NCBI GenBank assembly: GCA_964565935.1
Contig: CAZMGW010000002.1
Location: forward strand, 3,817 to 67,816
Length of the DNA: 64,000 nt
Direction: 5' to 3'
Source of the DNA: JBAXAM01 sp964565935
GTDB lineage: Bacteria > Pseudomonadota > Gammaproteobacteria > UBA9339
Shown here piece after piece: positions 24,561 through 33,440 of this stretch (positions within the stretch are counted from its first letter, which is position 1; each line of letters opens with the position of its first letter). The translations under genes were made by a program, and so were the position numbers. Below the pieces are notes generated by a model. The model made no database searches. It was not told where the DNA came from and worked only from the letters and a program-made list of their open reading frames with translations.

Positions 24561-25593
24561 GTTTTTAAGCTATACCGCCTCCACCACCGATTGGCGTAAA
24601 CAACTACGAAGTAATGAGCTTCGCACTCATTTTGTGATTACGGCTTTTGTTTTAATTTATATTTTTGTTGGTTTGGTCATCGATTTATATTTGCATTCGG
24701 AGCTAAGTCAAATCCCCCTCATCCAAGCAGCATATATGCTGATTACTTTTAAAGTCATTCCGGTGGCGACTTTGATTCTTGGTGGTGTTGCGGCCATTTC
24801 AATATTAATCACTTATTCATTGTACGATCGCATCATGTTGCTTGGAACTGAGCATCATGAGGTTACGCCGCGAAGTGGGCGCTCTCTCGAAGAACAGCAA
24901 CTTTATAACGTGGTTGAGGAATTGAAAATTGCTGCTGGATTACGCTATATGCCCAAAGTTTATTTGATCGAAGCTGATTATATGAATGCTTTTGCCAGTG
25001 GCTATAGCGAAAAGTCCGCTCTAATCGCTATTACTCGTGGTTTATTGAACAAACTTGAGCGCAGTGAACTGCAAGCAGTCATAGCTCATGAGCTAAGTCA
25101 TATTCGCCATCAGGATATCAAACTAACCCTAATGGCATCGGTTCTAAGCAATATTATGGTGATTGCTCTAGATATCATGTTTCGCGGAATTATCTTTGGT
25201 GGTCGCAGTAGCAGGCGCCGTGATGGTAGCGGTAATGCTATTGTCATTGTAATAGTTTTATTACGGTTTTTATTGCCAATCGTTACGGTTTTGTTATTGC
25301 TCTATTTGAGCCGCAAGCGCGAATTTATGGCTGATGCCGGCGCGGTAGAATTAACGCGTGATAATGCGCCTTTGGCCAAAGCGCTGCTTAAAATCAGCAA
25401 TGATCATAAAGATAACAAAGAAAAGTACGAGGAGGCTTATCGTTCTACCTCACATGAAGAAGTTAGACAAGAAGCTTATATTTTTGATCCAAAGCAGGTG
25501 GGGATTTCCACTGTGCAATCAATGGCATCTGTTTTTTCTACTCATCCACCGCTTGAGGAACGCTTGCAAGCGTTAGGGTTTAGGGCTAAATGA
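24553..25593 (+). CDS. htpX: M48 family membrane metalloprotease, HtpX-like
   Basis: A 346-residue inner-membrane zinc metalloprotease of peptidase family M48. HtpX-type enzymes degrade misfolded membrane proteins. Visible: two N-terminal helices (about residues 28-50 and 65-95), the zinc motif VIAHELSHIRHQD (HExxH about residue 179), a helix pair after it, and the third ligand region SRKREFMADAGAVEL. The C-terminal STHPPLEERLQAL is typical. A basic loop (GGRSSRRRDGSG) precedes the later helices. Stop overlaps the tsaB start. Confidence 0.9.
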   Translation: MNEFLSYTASTTDWRKQLRSNELRTHFVITAFVLIYIFVGLVIDLYLHSELSQIPLIQAAYMLITFKVIPVATLILGGVAAISILITYSLYDRIMLLGTEHHEVTPRSGRSLEEQQLYNVVEELKIAAGLRYMPKVYLIEADYMNAFASGYSEKSALIAITRGLLNKLERSELQAVIAHELSHIRHQDIKLTLMASVLSNIMVIALDIMFRGIIFGGRSSRRRDGSGNAIVIVIVLLRFLLPIVTVLLLLYLSRKREFMADAGAVELTRDNAPLAKALLKISNDHKDNKEKYEEAYRSTSHEEVRQEAYIFDPKQVGISTVQSMASVFSTHPPLEERLQALGFRAK

Positions 25594-26261
25594 CAAGAAT
25601 TCTGGCCATCGATACTTCAACTGATGCTTGTTCCGCCGCTTTACTGTGTGGTAATAAAATTTACGACCGCTTTGCTATTGCTCCGCAGCAACATACCAAA
25701 CTTCTTTTACCCATGGTGCATGAGCTTTTGGCTGAGGTGCAACTGACTTTGAATCAACTTGATGCAATTGCTTTTGGCTGTGGTCCGGGGAGTTTTACTG
25801 GCATTCGTTTAGCGGCAAGTGTGGTTCAGGGGTTAGCCTATGCGGCTAATTTGCCAGTGGTAAAAGTCTCAACTTTGTGTGCTTTGGCGCAGGAAGTTTA
25901 CAAGGAACTAGGTAACCCCATGGTTTTAGTTGCGCAAGATGCGCGGATGCAAGAGATATATTGGGGCAAATACCGAGTCGATAATGAGGGAATTATGCGC
26001 GCGGTAGTTCCGGATCAATTAATTGCACCCCAGAAGGTTGTAGGAGTATCGGATAATGGCTGGATTGGGGTTGGAAATGGATGGAAGATTTATGGTGACA
26101 TTTTAACTAAGCATTGTAATATACCAATAGTCGAATCAAAAATTTATCCACAAGCAAAATATATAACTCAAATTGCAGCTGTTGATTTTTCTGTGGGCCT
26201 TATGGTTTCGGCAGAAGAAGCGTTGCCAACATACCTGCGCGAAGAAGTAGCATGGACATAA
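25590..26261 (+). CDS. tsaB: tRNA threonylcarbamoyladenosine biosynthesis protein TsaB
   Basis: A 223-residue ASKHA-fold protein. TsaB forms the TsaB-TsaD-TsaE complex that adds threonylcarbamoyl to A37 of ANN-decoding tRNAs. Visible: N-terminal ILAIDTSTDACSAAL, HTKLLLPMVHELL, DAIAFGCGPGSFTGIRLAASVVQGLAYA and VAQDARMQEIYW. Normal length. The start overlaps htpX by 4 bases; such coupling with a protease is probably only operon packing. Confidence 0.93.
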   Translation: MTRILAIDTSTDACSAALLCGNKIYDRFAIAPQQHTKLLLPMVHELLAEVQLTLNQLDAIAFGCGPGSFTGIRLAASVVQGLAYAANLPVVKVSTLCALAQEVYKELGNPMVLVAQDARMQEIYWGKYRVDNEGIMRAVVPDQLIAPQKVVGVSDNGWIGVGNGWKIYGDILTKHCNIPIVESKIYPQAKYITQIAAVDFSVGLMVSAEEALPTYLREEVAWT

Positions 26262-26265
26262 TGAT

Positions 26266-27648
26266 ATGCAAACAACTTTTCTAACTGAACAAAACAAATT
26301 TTCCATTTATTTTATCGTATTTGTCGCAGCTTTTAGTGGACTACTTTTTGGTTTTAATACCGGGGTTACTTCAGGAGCCGTTCTATTTATTACCGAAGAA
26401 TTTCACCTTACCGCGTTTAACACTAGTTTAGTAACAAGCTCAATACTTTTTGGAGCGTTTATTAGCGCCATTATTAGTGGTAGGTTGGCTGATCGTTACG
26501 GTAGGCGCAACCTGATGATATTTAACGCTATATTATTTGTTTTTGGGGCTTTAAGTAGTGCGCTAGCATCTACGATACATGGTTTGGCTGCGAGCAGGAT
26601 GATTGTCGGTTTTGCTGTTGGTATTTCATCTTATGTTGCTCCGCTATATATCTCTGAGTTGGCGCCATTTCGGAAGCGCGGAGTCATGGTTGGGTTTAAT
26701 CAGTTGTTTATAGTTATAGGTATACTTTTATCTTATGCAATTGATTATATTTTCTTTTCTGGGGGGCATTGGCGTTTAATGTTTGGTATGGGAGTGATCC
26801 CAGCTTTAATGCTGCTTGGTGGATTATTGTTTGTGCCAGAAAGCCCACGATGGCTGATTGCTAATGATCGAGATCATGAGGCGCGTGAAGTTCTGCAATT
26901 AATACATGTTAATGCCAATGTTGAGCTTGAATTGCTTGAAATTAAGGGAAGTTTGGATGAGCAGCGTAGGGATTGGCGCATGCTTTTAAATCCTTGGTTG
27001 TTGCCGGCGGTTATAGTTGGTTTCGGTATTGCAGCGCTGCAACAGTTGGTTGGAATTAATATTTTTGTTTACTATGGACCAATAATTTTAGTATATGGCG
27101 GCGGTAATCCTGCAAATGTTGCTATGCTTGCAACTTTCGGTATTGGGGCGATACTCGTAATTTTTACTATTGTTGCTTTGCCTTTAATTGATAGATGGGG
27201 GCGCAGGCCTCTTTTGCTATTAGGCTCAGTAGGAATGACTTTGAGCATGTTGACGTTTTGTGGGATTTTTCTTTGGTTACCAGAAAACTCAGCAATATCA
27301 TCGTGGTTAATTTTAATTGGTTCAATTGTTTATATTGCTAGCTTCGCTATTAGTTTTGGCCCTATTGGCTGGCTGATGATTTCTGAGATATTTCCACTGC
27401 GAGTGCGTGGTTTAGCAATGAGCTTAGCTACGGCAACCATTTGGGGATTTAACATGTTGGTTATTTTGACATTTATCCCAATGATTAAACTGCTGCACTC
27501 AAGCGTGGTGTTTGGGATATATAGTGTTTTTTGTTTTCTAGGGTTAATTTTCGTATATTTTTTGGTTCCAGAAACCAAAAAGATTACTTTGGAGCGTATT
27601 GAAGCCAATTTGCGTTCCGGTAAACCAAGTCGCTATTTAGGGGAATAA
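26266..27648 (+). CDS. MFS sugar porter (sugar:H+ symporter)
   Basis: A 460-residue, 12-helix sugar porter family protein resembling GalP/XylE/AraE. Family signatures are present: GRLADRYGRRNLM between helices 2 and 3, PESPRWL after helix 6, the helix 7 QQLVGINIFVYYGP motif, DRWGRRPLLL between helices 8 and 9, and the C-terminal VPETKKITLE. The sugar cannot be fixed from sequence. It starts 4 bases after tsaB on the same strand. Confidence 0.9.
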   Translation: MQTTFLTEQNKFSIYFIVFVAAFSGLLFGFNTGVTSGAVLFITEEFHLTAFNTSLVTSSILFGAFISAIISGRLADRYGRRNLMIFNAILFVFGALSSALASTIHGLAASRMIVGFAVGISSYVAPLYISELAPFRKRGVMVGFNQLFIVIGILLSYAIDYIFFSGGHWRLMFGMGVIPALMLLGGLLFVPESPRWLIANDRDHEAREVLQLIHVNANVELELLEIKGSLDEQRRDWRMLLNPWLLPAVIVGFGIAALQQLVGINIFVYYGPIILVYGGGNPANVAMLATFGIGAILVIFTIVALPLIDRWGRRPLLLLGSVGMTLSMLTFCGIFLWLPENSAISSWLILIGSIVYIASFAISFGPIGWLMISEIFPLRVRGLAMSLATATIWGFNMLVILTFIPMIKLLHSSVVFGIYSVFCFLGLIFVYFLVPETKKITLERIEANLRSGKPSRYLGE

Positions 27649-27656
27649 GAGGGGGT

Positions 27657-28070
27657 ATGAGTATAAAAAAATATGTAAAAATTTTATGGTTTGGGGCAGC
27701 GCTTCTTATAAGCGGGGTTTGTGTTGGGGACAATACCCCAGACTTTACGGATCCGTTGAAATCAATAATGGTAAAAAAATCAAACCCTGTTTTCAGTATT
27801 ATTATCAAGTCTAATCCCACCACAGGGTATTCATGGTTGCTTAAAAGCTATGATGCAAATTTAATTACTCCAATTGGGCGTAAGTTTTACCAACCTGCTG
27901 ATAGAAAGTTGGTTGGTGCCCCGGGGTATGAAAAATGGACTTTTCGAGTTAAAGCAGCAGGTTTTGTCGTTCCACAAACCACAAGTATCGTTTTGATTTA
28001 TGCTCGTCCATGGGATGAGCAGGGTGCTCAAGCAACTAACTTTAAGGTGATAACTAACTATGCCAATTAA
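27657..28070 (+). CDS. Chagasin-type (I42) cysteine peptidase inhibitor, exported
   Basis: A 137-residue protein with an N-terminal signal peptide (about residues 1-24, KILWFGAALLISGVCVG) and a single I42 chagasin-like domain. The three inhibitor loops are recognisable: SNPTTGYSW, the glycine-rich GAPGYEKW, and YARPWDEQ. Chagasin-family proteins block papain-like peptidases such as cathepsins or the producer's own enzymes. Lies 8 bases after the sugar porter and overlaps upp by 11 bases. In an intracellular bacterium a host cathepsin target is possible, but this is inference. Confidence 0.82.
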   Translation: MSIKKYVKILWFGAALLISGVCVGDNTPDFTDPLKSIMVKKSNPVFSIIIKSNPTTGYSWLLKSYDANLITPIGRKFYQPADRKLVGAPGYEKWTFRVKAAGFVVPQTTSIVLIYARPWDEQGAQATNFKVITNYAN

Positions 28071-28713
28071 ACAACATCCAACATTTAGTAATTTTCATGA
28101 AGTGCAGCACCCGTTGTTGCAACATAAATTAACTCTTTTAAGAGATAAAAATACTAATAAAAAAGAGTTTAAGGAGCTGGTAGGTGAGATTAGCACCCTA
28201 TTGGTTTATGAGGTCACTAAAGATTTGCCGGTAGCTAATAGAATTATTGAAACTCCTTTGGAATCGTGTGAGATGCCAATGCTTGCCGGTAAAAAACCAG
28301 TTATTTTGGCGATTTTACGCGCGGGTATAGGAATGGTAGATGGATTTTTAAATTTGATGCCTTCAGCGCGAGTAGCTCACATTGGTCTTTATCGTGATGA
28401 GGTTACGCTCGAGCCACATCTGTATTACTTTAAAATTCCCTCACACAGCAAAGATCGCCAATTTTATATTTGTGATCCAATGCTTGCTACTGGAGGTACA
28501 GCAGTACGTGCAATTGATAAATTAAAAGCTTCTGGGGTTCGCAAAATTAGTTTTGTTTGTATTTTAGCGGCGCCCGAAGGAGTAGAGCGGGTTTTCCACG
28601 CACACCCTGACGTTCCTGTGTTTGCTGCTAAGCTTGATCGTAAGCTTAACAAGAAGGGCTATATTTTGCCAGGTGTTGGCGATGCTGGTGATCGAATGTT
28701 TGGTACCAAGTAA
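28060..28713 (+). CDS. upp: Uracil phosphoribosyltransferase
   Basis: A 217-residue type I phosphoribosyltransferase that salvages uracil to UMP with PRPP. Visible: PILAILRAGIGMVDG-type segment (AILRAGIGMVDGFLNLMPSAR), HIGLYRDE, the PRPP motif ICDPMLATGGTAVRAID and the C-terminal PGVGDAGDRMFGTK. Normal length. Overlaps the end of the inhibitor gene and is followed after 21 bases by murI. Confidence 0.95.
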   Translation: MPIKQHPTFSNFHEVQHPLLQHKLTLLRDKNTNKKEFKELVGEISTLLVYEVTKDLPVANRIIETPLESCEMPMLAGKKPVILAILRAGIGMVDGFLNLMPSARVAHIGLYRDEVTLEPHLYYFKIPSHSKDRQFYICDPMLATGGTAVRAIDKLKASGVRKISFVCILAAPEGVERVFHAHPDVPVFAAKLDRKLNKKGYILPGVGDAGDRMFGTK

Positions 28714-28734
28714 GATTTTGAATTTACAGCGAAA

Positions 28735-29544
28735 ATGGCAACTTTAAAAGCAAATCAGCCAATAGGAATTTTTGATAGCGGTATCGGCGGATTGACGGTC
28801 GCTCGAGCTATTGTTGACCAATTACCAAATGAATCAATCATCTATTTCGGTGATACAGCGCATTTGCCATATGGCGATAAATCGGCACAAGCTATTCAAA
28901 GCTATGCAAAAAAAATAATAGATTTTTTATTGTCACGTGATGTTAAATTAATCCTGATTGCTTGTAATTCAGCTTCAGCAGCGGCCTATGAAATGCTTAA
29001 AAGTTATGTTGGTGATCGAGCGGTGCTGCTTAATGTTATTGATCCGGTCGTTAGTTTTTTAGGTGAAAATTATGCTGCTAAGCGCGTTGGATTAATTGGC
29101 ACAAAATTAACAGTACAATCGAAAATTTATCATCAAAAAATCGCAAATCTGGCCCGTCAAATCGATTTTCGTGCTTTAGCCACCCCCTTGCTTGTTCCGA
29201 TTATTGAAGAGGGGTTCTTTGAACATGAGTTGATTGATGTGGCGTTGAACGAATATTTAGCGCATTCCTCTTTGCAAAACATTGAGGCTTTGGTTTTAGG
29301 TTGTACACATTATCCGGTGATCAAAAAAAGCATTGCTAATTTTTATAAGAATAAAGTTGATATTATTGATGCGGCAAAAATCGTTGCTAATGCGGTCAAG
29401 ACCGAGCTGACTTCTCGAGAGATTCTTTCTTCCATCCGACCCAACCGGCATTTTTACGTTTCTGATTATACCGAAGGCTTTGCCAAAGGAACGCGATTAT
29501 TTTTTGGTGAAGAAATTAAAGTTGAACGAACTAATATTTTTTGA
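28735..29544 (+). CDS. murI: Glutamate racemase
   Basis: A 269-residue Asp/Glu racemase supplying D-glutamate for peptidoglycan. Visible: IGIFDSGIGGLTVARAI near the N-terminus, YFGDTAHLPYGDKS, the first catalytic cysteine in LIACNSASAAA and the second in LVLGCTHYPVIKK. Normal length. It is the last gene of the rightward run that starts with lemA; the next gene is convergent. Confidence 0.95.
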   Translation: MATLKANQPIGIFDSGIGGLTVARAIVDQLPNESIIYFGDTAHLPYGDKSAQAIQSYAKKIIDFLLSRDVKLILIACNSASAAAYEMLKSYVGDRAVLLNVIDPVVSFLGENYAAKRVGLIGTKLTVQSKIYHQKIANLARQIDFRALATPLLVPIIEEGFFEHELIDVALNEYLAHSSLQNIEALVLGCTHYPVIKKSIANFYKNKVDIIDAAKIVANAVKTELTSREILSSIRPNRHFYVSDYTEGFAKGTRLFFGEEIKVERTNIF

Positions 29545-29558
29545 TGAGACCCAGAGAA

Positions 29559-30470
29559 TTATGTCGGGGTTACTTGAGATGATGGTTCTTCGTGTTGCTT
29601 AGTGTCAAAACCCAGCTTATTGATTTGCTCCGCGGCTTTTCTAAAATCACGTAAATGCTCTAATTGTGGGTCTTGCGCAAAAATGCGAACGAATTCATAA
29701 AAATGAGCTTTTAGTCTTTGAAGAGGTGAGGTTATGCTTCCTTGCAATTTTTCTTCAGCCTGCGCCATTTGTTTGTGTAGTGCGGTTAAGCTTTTTGTTG
29801 CTTCTTGGTCATTTATGGGCTCTCTATTTATGGCATTGTTGAAGTTATTAAAACAAGTGGTAAGTTCATTATTATCCTTTGTGAGTCCTTTCATTTGTTG
29901 GGTTAGTGTACCTATCATCACCTTTGCAAATTCATGATGTGAAATACCTCTTACTGCTTCAGAAGTAATCGTCTGGTTGTCTATAGGACTGGTGCTAGAC
30001 AAGGCTTTTAGACATTCGATATTTTCGCGAAGGCTTTTTCCTCTATCAAGAAATAAGCAGGTATGGCCAGCGATCATTTTGGGGGTCATGATCCATTGAG
30101 GACTTCTATGGCTTATTTGGTCGCCGTAAACCAAAGAAAGAACTTTACTGGTTAAATGAGCACAATTTCTAGTTAAAAGGTTATATTTTTTGTCTAAATT
30201 ATCGCTAATGTTGTCTAAAATATTGCCCAAGGCATTGGGAGTAATAGTGGTTGGAGGAAGCTGTATTTTGATTACGTTTGGAGAGTTGTAGGTTTTAATT
30301 TCATCTTGTAAATATGCAACTGATGATGAGTTTGCATTGGCAGTTATATAACCTAAGCTCGTTTCTTTTGGTTGGGTTTGAATAAGTTCGCAAGCTACAT
30401 GGCCAAGGCCATTATTAGCATGTGGCCAATAGTAAACCGTTACTTTTATTTTAGTTTCTGGTGGCGTCAT
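29559..30470 (-). CDS. Candidate permuted papain-fold (PPPDE/NlpC-P60-like) cysteine peptidase
   Basis: A 303-residue protein with no signal peptide. Residues 8-115 carry what looks like a circularly permuted papain-like core: a His in GLGHVACEL (His24), and a Cys in YNLLTRNCAHLTSKVL (Cys103), the order and spacing seen in PPPDE/DUF4105-like peptidases. The remainder is a long helical, Gln/Asn/Glu-rich tail (about 160-300) with no family I know. Stand-alone proteins of this build in Legionellales are often secretion-system substrates. Family and role are tentative. Convergent with murI, 66 bases downstream of valS on the same strand. Confidence 0.5.
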   Translation of the reverse strand: MTPPETKIKVTVYYWPHANNGLGHVACELIQTQPKETSLGYITANANSSSVAYLQDEIKTYNSPNVIKIQLPPTTITPNALGNILDNISDNLDKKYNLLTRNCAHLTSKVLSLVYGDQISHRSPQWIMTPKMIAGHTCLFLDRGKSLRENIECLKALSSTSPIDNQTITSEAVRGISHHEFAKVMIGTLTQQMKGLTKDNNELTTCFNNFNNAINREPINDQEATKSLTALHKQMAQAEEKLQGSITSPLQRLKAHFYEFVRIFAQDPQLEHLRDFRKAAEQINKLGFDTKQHEEPSSQVTPT

Positions 30471-30536
30471 TCTCCCTCCCTAACAAGTTATCCATAAATT
30501 GTCTTTCTGGTCAGGCTGAACCTGTGCCTACCGAAA

Positions 30537-33293
30537 TTACTGCTGCTGCAATTTCTCCAGCCGCACTTGCGCTTTTTGTAGCGCATCCTGATTCTCTGCC
30601 AGTTTTGCCCGTTCTTTAGTGACAACATCAGCCGGTGCTTTGGCCGTATAGTTGACATTATTTAATTTTACTTCAGCTCGGTCAACATCAATTTTTAATT
30701 TGCTGATTTCTTTATTAAGACGTGCAATTTCTGCATTGATATCGATCAGATTGGCAAGGGCAATATGTAATTCAAGTTCGCCCACCAAAGCAGTTGCAGC
30801 TACTGGGATTTTTTCTTCTTTTACCCAAGTAATGGATTCAAGTCTTGCCAAGGCTTTTAAATATTGTTCATGTTGTTTGATGCGATCTTTATCAGCTTCA
30901 GTTCCTTTGTGGAGCAAAAGCGGCAGAGGTTTTGCCGGAGAAATGTTCATTTCGCCACGAATATTGCGAATCGCCAGAATAACTTTTTTAAGCCATTCAA
31001 TTTCAGAGGTTATGGCGTCATCAATTTTTGCGGCATCAAACTCTGGATATTGTTGCAACATTATGGTAGGTGCGTTGATGTTCATTTTCGGCGCCACTGC
31101 TTGCCAGATTTCCTCGGTGATAAATGGCATAAACGGGTGAATGGCGCGTAATAAAGCCTCAAGCACGCTAATTAAGGTTTTGCGCGTTCCTTGTTTTGCC
31201 GCAGCACTAAATTGATCAGAATACAAAATCGGCTTTGCCAATTCTAAATACCAATCGCAAAACTGATACCAAGTGAATTCGTAAACCGCTTGAGTTGCAA
31301 GGTCAAAGCGATAGTCCCTGAGCTTGGTTTTAATTGTGCGCAAAGTGCTTTGGAGTTCTGATTGGATCCACTGATCCGCTAAACTAAACTCTATCTCATT
31401 GTTTGTAAAATCAAAATTTTCTAGTTGTAACAAAACAAAGCGTGCCGCATTCCAAATTTTAGTGCAGAAATTTCTGTAGCCTTCAAGTCGTGCAATATCG
31501 AAATTAATATCGCGGCTAGTTGTGGCAAGGGCGCAAAAAGTAAAGCGCAGGGCATCAGTGCCAAAGCCCGGAATGCCACTGGGAAAGTCGTTGCGAGTTT
31601 GTTTTTCAATCTTTTCAACGAGATGCTGTTGCATCAGGTTGCTGGTGCGTTTTTTGATGAGTTCATCAAGGGTGATGCCGTCAATCAAGTCAACTGGATC
31701 TAAAACATTGCCTTTTGATTTTGACATCTTTTGGCCATGGCTGTCACGGATTAAGCCGGTAATGTAGACCTCTTTAAACGGCACTTCGCCGGTAAATTTA
31801 AGCCCCATCATCACCATTCGCGCGACCCAGAAGAAAATAATATCAAAACCGGTGACTAAAACCGAAGTTGGATAAAAAGTTTTAAAGTCTTGAGTTTGCT
31901 CTGGCCAGCCCAAAGTTGAAAATGGCCAAAGGGCAGAGGAGAACCAAGTGTCCAAGACGTCCTCGTCTTGTTTGAGCGCAATATTGCCAAGTTTATATTT
32001 TGCGCGAACCTCTTCCTCGCTTTGCCCGACGTAGATATTATTATTTTCATCCATCCACGCCGGTATTCGATGTCCCCACCAAAGCTGGCGGCTAATGCAC
32101 CAATCTTCAATATTTTCAAGCCACTGAAAGTAAATTTTGCTCCAGTTTTCCGGGATAAATTTAATTTTTCCATGTTTTACTGCTTCGATCGCAGGACCCG
32201 CCAATGCAGATGCTTTAACGTACCATTGATCGGTTAAATAAGGCTCAAGAATTGCGCCGCTGCGGTCTCCTTTGGGGATTTTTAACTGATGCTTTTCGGT
32301 TTTAATTAATAAGCCTGCCGTCTTTAATTCTTCAAGGATTTTGTCCCTCGCCTGAAAGCGATCTAGACCCTGATAAATTTTTGGAGCGTTTTCGTTGATG
32401 CGTGCATCGGGCGTAAAAATATTAAGCAGCTGCAAATTGTGGCGTTGCCCGATCGCGTAATCGTTGAAATCGTGCGCGGGGGTGATTTTTACACAGCCAG
32501 TGCCGAATTCTTTGTCGACGTATTCATCGGCGATAATTGGGATCAATCGATCGGATAGCGGCAATTTAATTTGTTTGCCAATTAGGTGTTGGTAACGTGG
32601 GTCTTCAGGGTGCACCGCAACTGCAGTGTCTCCCAACATGGTTTCAGGGCGGGTGGTTGCAATAACCAGGGTGTCGGTGCTATCGGCAATAGGGTATTGA
32701 ATGTGCCAAAGTGACCCTTCGCAATCTTCGCTGATTACTTCTAAATCGGAAATTGCAGTGTTTAAAACCGGATCCCAATTGACCAGGCGTTTGCCGCGAT
32801 AAATCAGACCTTCTTCGTAAAGTTTAATAAATACGTGTTGGACAGCTGCAGCTAAATCTGGGTCAAGAGTAAATTTTTCTCGGGTCCAATCACCGGAAAT
32901 TCCCAGACGGCGTTCTTGTTTAGAAATCGTATCACCAGAGTATTTTTTCCACTCCCAAACTTTTTTTAAAAAATTTTCACGGCCGATGTCATGACGGCTG
33001 ATTTTTTCCGCGCGGAGTCCATTTTCAACCAGCATTTGGGTCGCAATGCCGGCGTGATCGGTGCCGAGCTGCCACAGGGTGTTGTCCCCGCACATGCGAT
33101 GATAGCGAATTAAAACGTCCATGATGCTTTGTTGAAAGCCATGACCCATGTGCAAGGTGCCAGTGACGTTTGGCGGGGGGAGAGCGATGCAATAAGGCTC
33201 GCCTTTACCGCTTGGGGCAAAGTAATTATTTTGTTCCCAGGTTTGGTACCATTTTTGCTCGATGCTTGCTGGTTCGTAGGATTTATTTTGCAT
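30537..33293 (-). CDS. valS: Valyl-tRNA synthetase
   Basis: A 918-residue class I aminoacyl-tRNA synthetase. Visible: HIGH-type motif in PPPNVTGTLHMGHGFQ (about residue 40), the CP1 editing domain with TTRPETMLGDTAVAVHP, KITPAHDFNDYAIG, and KMSKSKGN at about residue 525. A C-terminal coiled coil follows (about 860-918). Normal length. In many gammaproteobacteria holC lies directly upstream of valS; here the two are separated by an oppositely oriented effector-like gene. Confidence 0.97.
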   Translation of the reverse strand: MQNKSYEPASIEQKWYQTWEQNNYFAPSGKGEPYCIALPPPNVTGTLHMGHGFQQSIMDVLIRYHRMCGDNTLWQLGTDHAGIATQMLVENGLRAEKISRHDIGRENFLKKVWEWKKYSGDTISKQERRLGISGDWTREKFTLDPDLAAAVQHVFIKLYEEGLIYRGKRLVNWDPVLNTAISDLEVISEDCEGSLWHIQYPIADSTDTLVIATTRPETMLGDTAVAVHPEDPRYQHLIGKQIKLPLSDRLIPIIADEYVDKEFGTGCVKITPAHDFNDYAIGQRHNLQLLNIFTPDARINENAPKIYQGLDRFQARDKILEELKTAGLLIKTEKHQLKIPKGDRSGAILEPYLTDQWYVKASALAGPAIEAVKHGKIKFIPENWSKIYFQWLENIEDWCISRQLWWGHRIPAWMDENNNIYVGQSEEEVRAKYKLGNIALKQDEDVLDTWFSSALWPFSTLGWPEQTQDFKTFYPTSVLVTGFDIIFFWVARMVMMGLKFTGEVPFKEVYITGLIRDSHGQKMSKSKGNVLDPVDLIDGITLDELIKKRTSNLMQQHLVEKIEKQTRNDFPSGIPGFGTDALRFTFCALATTSRDINFDIARLEGYRNFCTKIWNAARFVLLQLENFDFTNNEIEFSLADQWIQSELQSTLRTIKTKLRDYRFDLATQAVYEFTWYQFCDWYLELAKPILYSDQFSAAAKQGTRKTLISVLEALLRAIHPFMPFITEEIWQAVAPKMNINAPTIMLQQYPEFDAAKIDDAITSEIEWLKKVILAIRNIRGEMNISPAKPLPLLLHKGTEADKDRIKQHEQYLKALARLESITWVKEEKIPVAATALVGELELHIALANLIDINAEIARLNKEISKLKIDVDRAEVKLNNVNYTAKAPADVVTKERAKLAENQDALQKAQVRLEKLQQQ

Positions 33294-33398
33294 GGAAAAA
33301 GATTACCAGAAAAACCGTGTAAATAACAGGGGGTGCTAGCATCACTTGGGCTATGCTTTTTAGAGCTGTGACTTTGTAGTATATTTATTTAGATGGTA

Positions 33399-33404
33399 TA
33401 TAAT
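33399..33404 (+). promoter_or_regulatory. Candidate -10 box for the WipA-like phosphatase gene
   Basis: A perfect TATAAT within TGGTATATAATAC lies 36 bases before the ATG at 33441, in the 147-base divergent spacer after the valS start. The -35 is weak (TTGTAG at 33374-33379, 19-base spacing). I saw no tandem TTAA-type PmrA box. Confidence 0.45.
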
Positions 33405-33440
33405 ACAAGCATAAACTAACTATCTTAATGAGCATACATT

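Noticed and set aside
33294..33440. PmrA-type regulatory box upstream of the WipA-like gene
   Set aside because: No tandem CTTAATATT-like repeats are visible; only a -10 box is supported.
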